Shown here in pieces: positions 23,257 to 33,000 of a stretch of 64,000 nt of DNA. Positions within the stretch are counted from its first letter, which is position 1; each line of letters opens with the position of its first letter. The DNA is taken from contig JAUCBJ010006999.1 in NCBI GenBank assembly GCA_032718475.1, positions 55,295 through 119,294 of the forward strand. Direction: 5' to 3'. The position numbers were made by a program, and so were the translations under genes. Origin of the DNA: Nemertoderma westbladi. Taxonomy: Eukaryota > Xenacoelomorpha > Nemertodermatida > Nemertodermatidae. The notes below the pieces were generated by a model that did not search any database, was not told the origin of the DNA, and worked only from the letters and a program-made list of their open reading frames with translations.

Positions 23257-23562
23257 GCTACGACCCCTTAAAAATATTTGTTGTATTAAGGGAGTAAAGG
23301 AGATGGTATGTATATATTATATATTATTTTGGGTTATTAATTAAATGATAAATGAAATTAAATTAGATGATGTAGAATAAAAAATTACTTTGAATTAATT
23401 GCCAATTTGTTTTGAGTATATTTTTGACCTCTTTTTGAATAGAGACCACTATTATTTAATTAGTTTAATAAAATTACAATTCCATATAGACATTATTTCA
23501 AAACCAATTATATTAAGTAATTATTACACATTCCAGAATTATTTAATATCATAGAAACTTAC
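23257..23562. other. AT-rich intron sequence
   Basis: Nothing recognised. It contains the start of the long intron of the host gene (the donor side is at 23557-23562). Confidence 0.5.
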
Positions 23563-23702
23563 TGTTTCCTTTCCAGTAAACTGAATTGGGGGAAGGTTTG
23601 CGTGGTACAGCAGTGTCGATGAATCTATGTTTATAGGAGATTGTCTTTTTCCGATTTTAGATGAACACAGTTTCCATCCACGATGGCCCCATCTTGTAGG
23701 TC
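23563..23702 (-). CDS. CA10-like: Carbonic-anhydrase-related protein, N-terminal domain exon
   Basis: This 140-bp exon begins with the last two bases of a split codon and ends in phase 0. The acceptor TTAATTCAG precedes 23702 and the donor GTAAGT follows 23563. It encodes GPTRWGHRGWKLCSSKIGKRQSPINIDSS, given here as GPTRWGHRGWKLC and GKRQSPINIDSS, then LPPIQFTGKET. The W-G...G-x-x-Q-S-P-I-N-I pattern is the start of the alpha-carbonic anhydrase domain, and GKRQSP resembles CA10. Joining it directly to the exon at 8193-8378 gives an uninterrupted fold, so no exon is missing between them. Earlier exons, with the signal peptide, were not found up to 26.4 kb. Confidence 0.92.
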
Positions 23703-23859
23703 CTGAATTAAATAATATTATATAATTTATATATATATCATTTAATATTAAATTATAATAAAATTTATAGTGAGGTCCGAAACAGGAACATTGGTTCAAA
23801 GTTCGGCTTATTATCAGCTTGGTGAGTCATTACCATCCAAAATTTCGCGAGGTTTTAGT

Positions 23860-24013
23860 CATCTGCAAGGCCAGTGTCCTTTAAGATGCGTCTCAAGAAA
23901 GCCATGGGCTGTCACCTGTCAACCATATTTATTCACTCCTTGAGGCCAACAAAGCACAAGATTATGCACTGGCTGGTCCTCAAGATGAAAGCAATGTCCT
24001 GCTAAGTGGAGGC
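23860..24013 (-). mobile_element. Fragment of RTE tail
   Basis: This is the minus-strand C-terminal codon region (GGCCAGTGTCCTTTAAGATG on the plus strand, then CACTGGCTGGTCCTC and GCAATGTCCTG). The 3' end and (TAG)n tail are missing and small insertions are present, so it is an older copy. Confidence 0.75.
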
Positions 24014-25012
24014 GTTACATAAACTCTAGTTACATAATAAATATTCGAGAACACTAAATTATTTAACGTTGAGTAAAGCGGCATCAGGAGTTGAAGAGTA
24101 CAATAATTGGAATCGCAGTAACTATGGAAGCAATATAGTAAAATACTGAAGTTTAATTAATTTTGTAACACTATTTTGTTCTACGATTTATTAAATAATT
24201 ACTCATCAAAGAATGTACAAAATTAATATTATAACATAATAACGTATAACATGGGAAATAAAGTGCAGAACATTTTCTTTCAATATTATCTTGACTCGCG
24301 GCGATACGTAAATAAAATACCTCGAGAATTAGAGAAAATATTATACTTTTTCCCAAAATAATAAATAGGTATTTTAAATACAATGAGTCGTTAAATTTAC
24401 CGAATCGGAGAATAAATCTCGATTTACGAGACAGGGGGGGGGGGGTGGGGAAACTGCACGCAAAACCCGCCTTGGCGAATTAATATCCCGCCTCAATGTT
24501 AAATTCTCAATTTAGGAAAGGAGCAGGTTACAGTGGCACGTTATTTTGATTGCGTCCAGTTCCCCCCCCCCCCCCCCTATCTGCGATTTACTGTAGTAAT
24601 TTTTATGTGTCCTTGATGCAACTATCCTCCATGACAAACAAAATCAAGGCAAACAAACCCAACCCAACCCAACAAGGTCAATCGTAGGGAATTTATTTGA
24701 TTTACGACGTGTTATTTTTAAAACCGAACAGTTTGAATAGAATACCTAGTCTTATTATTCAATGAGGGAATAACACTTGAAAAGGAATGGAATTATATTT
24801 TTGTTTTTCTGCGACTTAGAATATTTATTTGCCTTGAGGCGTGACAATCTTATTTACAAAGGCGGTTGGATTCCGCGATGTTTTGTTAGAATAGCGTCGG
24901 GATAAGTCAAGCTAATTGGGCTCAGAGACCAACCGAGACTCGTTAGATTATTTGATTAAGTAAATCTACTTGTTTTCATTGCTATATTTTTCATATTAAT
25001 ATGTTGTATGTA
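24014..25012. other. AT-rich intron or intergenic with facing G- and C-runs
   Basis: A G-run at 24434-24450 (one T) and a C-run of 16 at 24562-24577 face each other about 110 bp apart and could pair. No gene was recognised. Confidence 0.55.
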
Positions 25013-25160
25013 CTGGCCTTGAAGATGCGGATGATCTAACAAATGTCATGTGTGATAGGGAGTTGTGGCGGTGCAATTTTGTCGATAAGCCGGCACAGCA
25101 TTCTTAAAAATGCAGCTGCAATGCAGCATGCCGATCCTAGTAGTAGTAATAGTAGTATAT
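25013..25160 (+). mobile_element. Very short RTE tail
   Basis: This has the last ~30 codons of the RTE frame (CTTGAAGATGCGGATGATCT onwards), the GCAGCTGCAATGCAGCATGC 3' end and a TAGTAGTAGTAATAGTAGTA tail. It reads left to right. Confidence 0.85.
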
Positions 25161-25833
25161 ATACTAGAGGAAAAATTCCAATATTTTTGAAAGATATGGG
25201 CAAATACCTCTCGAACTTTTGACTCCAGATCAAATCGAACTTGTTTCGAACTTGCTCACGTTAGCGTTCTGCGCGTCGCCCCACTCTCTGTGTCTGTAGC
25301 CAATAAGACCTATATATGATACCTGTTTGCTGCTGCTGCACAATAATGCCCCAGAACTGTTTCATTTGATAGTAACAATTATTTTAATAAAAAGGAAAAA
25401 TATTTCACAGGCCGATTGCCGCATCGTCAAACAGATAATGAGTGAGCAGTTGCGACGTGTAAAAGTTAACAGACAAACAGGCCTTATACATAACCAGGCC
25501 TCTGCATGCATTCATTGTTAATACGCATTAATTATGCAGAGATGCACAAATGAAATGAGTTACGATTCGAAACTTTTACGGATCAGAGGCAGCAAATAAT
25601 TGAAACGACTCCAGGCAATCGCATGTAGATTCCACTTAATACTTATCCATAATTTTGCATATTAAAAGACGATGAGTTGCAGAGATGGATGAATTAAACG
25701 TGACAATATAAGAGTTTATATTAATATATATGTAGATTGTTAGTTTTACGATATAAGATCACCTGGATCATCAGACATCCGGATATAGGATCGCTGGATA
25801 AATGGGAAATGGATAAGCGGAGACCTGGACAGT
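25161..25833. other. Non-coding sequence
   Basis: No gene, RNA gene or repeat was recognised. Confidence 0.5.
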
Positions 25834-25937
25834 GGACAATTATGATCTGGACAACTTAGACTCGGACAATTGGGACCCGGACAAATGAGGCCCGGACAAT
25901 TGCGTCTAGACAATTGGGACCTGGACATTTCCGACCC
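25834..25937. repeat. 15-bp degenerate minisatellite, 7 units
   Basis: Units of the form GGACAATTGGGACCC, with one unit of 14 bp. The 60-codon minus-strand frame across it is a by-product of the 15-bp period. Confidence 0.85.
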
Positions 25938-26458
25938 GAAAAATTATTACGATATACGAATTGTCAGGTCACCATATTTTCCTACTCTATACGACTATAA
26001 TACAATTTCATAGCAATACGGCCAAAAAATCTTTACATATGTATTTTTTAATTATGGAGTCTGCTAATAATTTTAAAATTTTCGAATAATATTAATACTA
26101 AATTAATATATACATGCTTGCCACAAAGTAGGTATATATAGTATAGATCCAAAACACTTAACAGTCGTTAACCTTGTTTGGTCGTGCACGATTTCGTAAT
26201 AACGAATTTATTATAGTATCATTAATTGTTTTGGTTATAAAACACAGGCGCTGAAACATGCTCCGTACACTTAAACTTCCCTAACCAACTAAACAGTGTA
26301 AACACATGCTCATGGTATTTGTGTCGATTTTGCTTTTATTTTATTTTTTTGCTATTAAGATTTAAGCAATCTATTAAGCAATCCATTGAATTGTTTTACT
26401 TTGCACTACTGAAGCTTTCTTAAAGTGGCTTTCTGCTACTACGATACACATTATAATT
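25938..26458. other. AT-rich flank of element A
   Basis: No gene seen. The last five bases before the LTR are TAATT. These should be one copy of the target duplication of the left element. Confidence 0.5.
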
Positions 26459-27000
26459 TGTTAGCTTATTCAATCCCGCCAATACCCCACAAAGTTAAGC
26501 CAATAAGCAATATTGGGGGGCACGAGATTGGGTACCAACCAACTCGTGCCTCCCCAACAGAATGGGAAGGGGAAGCACACAATAAGGGTCAGGGGCTAGT
26601 ATCCTGACAAGAGAGGGAATAGCTGGGGTGAACGGGAACACCCCAAAGGGCGCCAACAAGGGTAACAACCAATCAGAGGGGGGCTGGCACCGATTGAGTA
26701 CCAATAAGGCCACCGTGCAATATAACCAGTAAGCAGTAATCATGTTACCTCAGTTATCTCAGTGTTACTGGTGGTACAGTAAGTTACAATTAGTTAGGGA
26801 AGTACCGGGATTTTAGTTACCGTCATCCCGTCAACCTGTGAACGTCAGTGTATAACATCAATCTATATCTATATCTATATCACGTCTCAAGATCACAATA
26901 TAGCGAACAACAGTAACCTCAACTTACACTCTTTCACACGGCGGGGACGCGTGAACTAAAACAGGATAAATCGGGTTCATCTCCGGATGATCCCGTCACA
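26459..27000 (+). repeat. 5' LTR of element A (LTR1)
   Basis: 542 bp, TG...CA ends. A TATAA at 26721-26725 in a plausible U3 position is a candidate promoter. An ATCTAT run lies near 26860-26880. LTR1 differs from the LTRs at 38337 and 52632 at one base (G at LTR position 445). No standard TGG primer-binding site is visible in the 66 bases that follow. Confidence 0.95.
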
Positions 27001-27066
27001 GTAACTAAAGCGAGAGTTGCCACCCTAGCGTAAAGAAACCACCAGCCACCGATCTAAAGAGAAAAG

Positions 27067-30000
27067 ATGAGCGAGTCGGGTGAAGTGACGCCCACGCGGA
27101 CCCCGGACGACGATCTAACGATCCGCGAGGCCGCGACCAGGCGATATCGGCCCACGACACCGGAGCCACTAGTAACGGGCGAACCGGAGATTCGAGTAGA
27201 GGGGGACCGCCTGGAACCAGAGATCGAGCCGGAGGATAGAGAGATCGGGCTCGAGGAAGAGAGAGACGAGTCGACACACAGCGGGGATGTCGATACCGAC
27301 GTCGCGGGCCAGCCACAGGCCGAGGGCGACGAACGGCCCACCGAGACGGCGACGGTGGGGCCGACGGTACGACGCCGGACCCGGAGAGACGACGGGGATG
27401 TCGACACCGATGTTGCCGGCCAACCGCAGGCCGAGGGCGACGCACGGCCCACCGGAACGGCGACGGTGGGGCCGCCGGTACGACGTCGAACCCGGAGAGA
27501 CGGACGAGGAGTCGGCGACGAGGACGTCGGGGTTTCCGAGCGACTTCGACGGGCCTACAACGCGACCCGGAGACTGATAAAGGAGGCCAGAGAAGGGAAG
27601 AGGATAGACGAGGTAAAACTGAACCTAGGACTAGGTGAGTCGAATAGACATTTATATTATCTAGTGCGCTTCGGGCAGAGAGGATTGGCCGAGGAGAGAG
27701 CGACTTGGGTCGCCGAGGAACTGTATGACTCATGGCGGTATGGGAGTATAGAACCTAGAGTGGTGTACATAGGGCCATACTTAATCGATGCCCGGGGTAT
27801 AGAAACAGTGGGTTGGAACAGACCAGAGGAGGGCGAACCCGAGGTTGACCCCGCGGGTTCGGTCTCGTCGGTCGGTGGGAGTTCCGGAAAGGGGGGGAGA
27901 GCCAGCGGGTCGGGAAGGCGGAGGGAATCCGTCGCAACCGATAAGTCTGTTACATCCTCCGAAAAAGAAAGACGGGTGAGAGAGATAGAGGCTAGACACC
28001 GTTTCAATCTAGCGGTAGAGGCGAATAGAGAACTAGGTAGACGGCTAGAGGAGGGAAGAGTGATGCTAGAGAGGGAATCGGTGTCGATTAAAGAGTTGAG
28101 GGAAAAGGGCGAAAGGGCCGCGAGGAACCTTAGGGAGTGTGAGGAGATAGAGTTGAGGGAAGAGAGAGAACGCGAGGCGGAACGCGAGAAACGTGAGGCG
28201 AGAGAGAGAAGCGAACGGAGGGAACGTGAGAAGGAACGCGAGGCGGAACGCAGAGAGCGTGAGGCGAGAGAGGAAAGTGAACGCAGAGAGCGTGAGGCGA
28301 GAGAGGAATGTGAACGCAGAGAGCGTGAGGCGAGAGAGGAGAGTGAACGCAAAGAGCGTAGGGCGAGAAGAAGAGAGGGGATTAGAAGAGAGCAGGAATT
28401 GATCGAGCAGGAAAAACGAGAGTCAAAGGAGAAAGTAACAAGAGTGGAGAGTGGCCGAATAGAGTTAGAGAAACAGCGAGACAAATTCGTAGAGTATACG
28501 GCTGTACACGCGCGCGAGGTGGAACGGGCGCGGGCAGGAGTGTCTGAGAGAGGGGCAGGCTCGAACATTTCAGAGGAGCCGGGGGCCGTGGATACGTTTA
28601 TTAATGCACCACCAACAGGGACCACACTACGGACACGAAACTGGTGTGATCGTACGAGCGGGGGGGGTAATAACACTAATACAGTAGATGACGCTAATAT
28701 TAATAATACTGTATTGGACGACCCTAACCAAACCTTTATTGCAGGAAATACGTTATCTAATAGTAATAATATTATTTTAAATCAGAACGATTCTAATATT
28801 AACGTACAGAGTAATTCTAATGGTGTAGTTATACAAAGTAATCCAAATAATTTAAATAATAGCCCGAATTCGATTTTGCAAAGTAATCCAAATAATTTAA
28901 ATAATAACCCGAATTCGATTTTACAAAATAATCCGAATACTGTTGTAACGCAAGATATTGTTTCTAACTTTGGTGCGCAGGATAATCACAGTGGTATTAT
29001 TAATGTAGACGTGTCCAACGTACATAGCCCGGCGGGTGAGGGCCTGGTAGGCCACGTAGTCGGTAGGCCGGAGACGGCGGGGTTAAGCCAACCCGAGGTG
29101 GACCTGGTAGGCCACGTAGTGAGTAGGCCGGAGACGACGGGGTTGAGCCAACCCGAGGTGGGCCTGGTAGGCCACGTAGTCAGTAGGACGGAAGTAGCGG
29201 GGTTGAGTCAACCCGAGGTAGGCCTGGTAGGCCTCGTAGTTAGTAGGCCGGAATCGGCGGGGTTGAGACAACCCGAAGTAGGCCTGGTAGGCCAGGTAGT
29301 AGCGGAGAGAGGGGCGGGGGTAAGCGGACCCAGCCCCAATGTAAATGTTGTGTCGACGGGAGAAAAGTGCAGAGACGAGGTAGGAAATAGTGAAGTAAGA
29401 TGTGGCGAGTGGGGGGGGGCTCCGAGCGCCCCACCACGTGAGATTAGCGGCGAGAGGGGGGGGGCAGAGAGCGCCCCACAAGAAGGGTACAGAAATGTAG
29501 TAAGAGGTACCGAAGTTGGAAGTGGCGGGTGGGGGGGGGCTACGAGCACCCCACCGCAAGAAGTTAGTGACGAGAGGGGGGGGGCAGAGAGTGTCCCACA
29601 GGCGTCGGCGGATAATGCGCGGGCCGAAGTAGGTAAACCGCAACACCCGGCGACGGAAAGTAATAGGGGGACCGCGAGTATCCCCAGAGGCGTGCGATCG
29701 AGCAGAGAGATGCAGGTTGACGTCGCGAGAGGGCGGACGGAGCGTCGAGCCCGATCAGAAGAGAGAAGAAGAACAGTGGAGTTTAACCGGGAGGTCGACG
29801 AGAGATCTCACGAGCGGGAATACTGCACTGAGAGAAGAAGAGCAGAAGATGATAGAAGAAGCATCGCCGCGAACGACAGAAGAGCGAGGACGGATAGTGA
29901 GCCGTCGGTGATTGAGATGGAAGAAGAGAGTCGGTGGGGTCTGACTACGGGAGATTGCCGTCGTCCCGGAGAGACGCGACCCGACGAGGCGTACTACGCG

Positions 30001-33000
30001 CCGAGAGAGAGGTACGTGGTGTACCAACGTGAAGATGAAAGCAGCAGAGGGGGTCGAAGGGAAACTTTCCGTCGGGATGTACCTACCGATCGAGAATACG
30101 GTAGCCGCGGGGAGGACTATTCGAGAAGAATAAACTTCGATTCCGAGCAGTATATACAGACTGTAGGACATACTGTAGGCCTTACTGCACATACCGTAGG
30201 CCAAGCTGACAGGAGCACCGTAGGCGATAGGATAGCGCGGACAACGGGATTAGACCCGGAAGTCGCGGAATACATTCCGGTACGTAGGCCAGAAGCTGAT
30301 AGGCCTATACCGGTACCAGTGCAGCAGTATGACTACAGCACCAGAGGTTATAACATATACCCAGGGGAGGGGGGACTTATTGCGGATAAATGCATGGGCC
30401 CCAATATATTAACATCAACCCCAGTACCAAACATACCGGTGGGGGGGGGACAGGGTGACATTCCCCCATCGCAATATCAACAATATACCCCGATAGGAGC
30501 GAGAACGAATCCCTTGGACGAGAATAAATCGTGTGACACAGAAATATGGAGGGGGCCGCTACCCCCAATGATGTACCCAAGTCAGAGGAGAGCAGAGAAT
30601 AGAACGGGTGGACCGCACCAAACAAGGGAAACCATGCAACATCCATCGAACCCATTAGAGGCGCAAGCAGTGGGGATGGCCACGTTAATCGATGCGTTAA
30701 AAACGAGGATCGAGTTACCACCCGTGGAACCATTCAAATTCGATGGGAGTAGGCCGGAAGAATATCTACAGTTTCGGCGCATGTATAGCAACGAGATACT
30801 AACAAAAAACTTGACGCAGGCGGAGTGCCTAAAGTATCTACAAGTATACACAGGAGGCCCAGCATACGACATCGTGAGGCAATACCAGGGTATAGAAGGG
30901 GGCTTCACGACAGCATGGCGGGCACTGGATAGGGAATACGGGCACCCAGCTAAGATCATCAGGCAAACCCTGAGAGGCATAACAACGGGTGGCCTACAGG
31001 ATAATCCCGTTAGCATTAAGACGTTTGCTAACAAAGTTGAAAAGGCGCTGATCGTGCTAAAGACGTTGGACGCACCATATGAGCTCAACGCCTCCAACAA
31101 CATCACCACGATAGCGCAGGCACTGCCGATATGGCTGCGCAACAAGTGGAGAAGAGTCGCTTTCTCCACTAGAGACAGGAAGGGTGCGGAACCGGGTCTA
31201 GAAGAAATGTCTAGCTTCCTAAGTTATGAAGCTGAACTAATAACCGACCCAGTCTATAGCGAAGACAGTCTGGGAAAGGGACCGAAGACGGACTACAATC
31301 GACCGAAACCAGAGCACAATACGTCGAATTCATTACCAAAGCTCAGACAATCACTGCCATATGCAGCGACGCAGGGGACTGCGAGTCCACAGGTAGCAGA
31401 GAGTAAGGCCGGACAGGGGAAAAACAACAACACGAATAAACATAACCCCAATACATCAAGTAGGCCGAACACAAACAATAAAAACAGTAGGGACTTTAGT
31501 ACAAATGCAGTTGCGATACGCGATGCACTGTACAAGGACGGCTACGACCCAGAGGCTAAATGCCAGCTACATGCAAATGCAAAACATCTAACCATGAACT
31601 GCAGCTACTGGCAAGCATTACCCAGAGAGGATCAAGTAGTATACGCGGACAGAAATGAGATCTGCTCGCGATGTGTGATGAGTGGACATCGAGCAAGGCA
31701 ATGCGAGGAGACGCCGGTCAAGTACCGTCGAAATAAAGGCCAAACAATGGCGACGAGCACAGTAGGGGCGAAGAAGAGAGGAACGGTGCTACTTGGGGTA
31801 GTACCGGTGCGAGTGATTGGGGAAGGCAATCGATCAGTAACCACTCTGATGCTGGTCGATAGCGGAGCCGCCTTCACTTTAATTGAGGATTGGGTGGCCG
31901 AGGAAATAGGATTGAGGACGAGGCCAAGTAGAATGGCAGTAACAACCATCTCGAGTAAAGACGAGGTCCTAGAGATGAGGACCGGACGGTGCGCGATTGC
32001 AGCAGTTGCACCGGGATGTAACTACGGGGCAACTATCGACCCCATCCAAGTGATAGAGTCAATCAATATCAATGCCAGGCGACCAACCAACATCGAGGTC
32101 GAGCAATATAAGTTCCTGGATAATATTGACTTCTCAATCCCGGAGGTGGACGTCAGGAAAGTATCCATCATAGTAGGCATGGACTGCCCGACGGCCCACG
32201 AGAGGATGCAAACGGTCTTCGGCGAAGACAGGGAGTGTGACCCAGTGGCGATATTGACGCCATTCGGGTGGACACTGAGTGGCCCAATCAAGAGTAAGAT
32301 ACCATTTAGGATGTCGGAGACATCAGGATGCATGTTTGCTGGAACCATGCAGGAAATAGGTGACGAGAGAGCAGAGGAGCAGCTTAAAAGACTGCTCAAA
32401 CAAGATTTTGAGGGATTGAAAGAGACTGGGGTAGGGACCTCGGTGGAGGACAAACAAGCTCAACAGAGCGTAGACGAGTCCATGACGTGCAAAGAGGGAC
32501 GGTATACCATAGGAATGGTATGGAAGCTACCAAAGCTACCGTTGCCCGATAATAAAGGGATGGTGCTTACGAGACTTCGCAAGTTGAAACAAACACTGAA
32601 GCGGAGCCCCGAGAAAAACGAGTACATCCATAGAACCATCAAGAAGTACATTGAGAAGGGATGGGCCGTGGAGCTACCGGTTGACGAACCAAATACGGAC
32701 AGGACATATTACCTTCCACTCCACGTGGCTTTAGATCCTAAGAAAGGTAAACTGAGAATGGTAGTAGATGCGTCGGCCAAAACCAACGGAAAGTGCCTCA
32801 ACGACTATCTACTCGAAGGTCCCAACATCTACAACTCAGGGATCGAGGTCCTATTAAGATTCAGGAACGGGAAACACGCCTTCACCTGCGATATAGAGGG
32901 CATGTTCAACCAAGTCCGTGTTACGAAAGAAGACAGCGACAGTCAACGTTTCTTATGGTATAACGGGGAGGAAGAACCGTCAACCATACCAATGTACAAA

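Noticed and set aside
25036-25233. Minus-strand frame with a hydrophobic stretch (LLLLLLG)
   Set aside because: It is antisense to the RTE tail and the (TAG)n repeat, which yields leucines.
27657-28676. Long antisense frames over the gag-pol genes (also 53830-54882, 34926-35651, 61173-61898)
   Set aside because: They are shadows of the R/E-rich or enzyme-coding sense frame, with low-complexity S/R/L composition and no domains.
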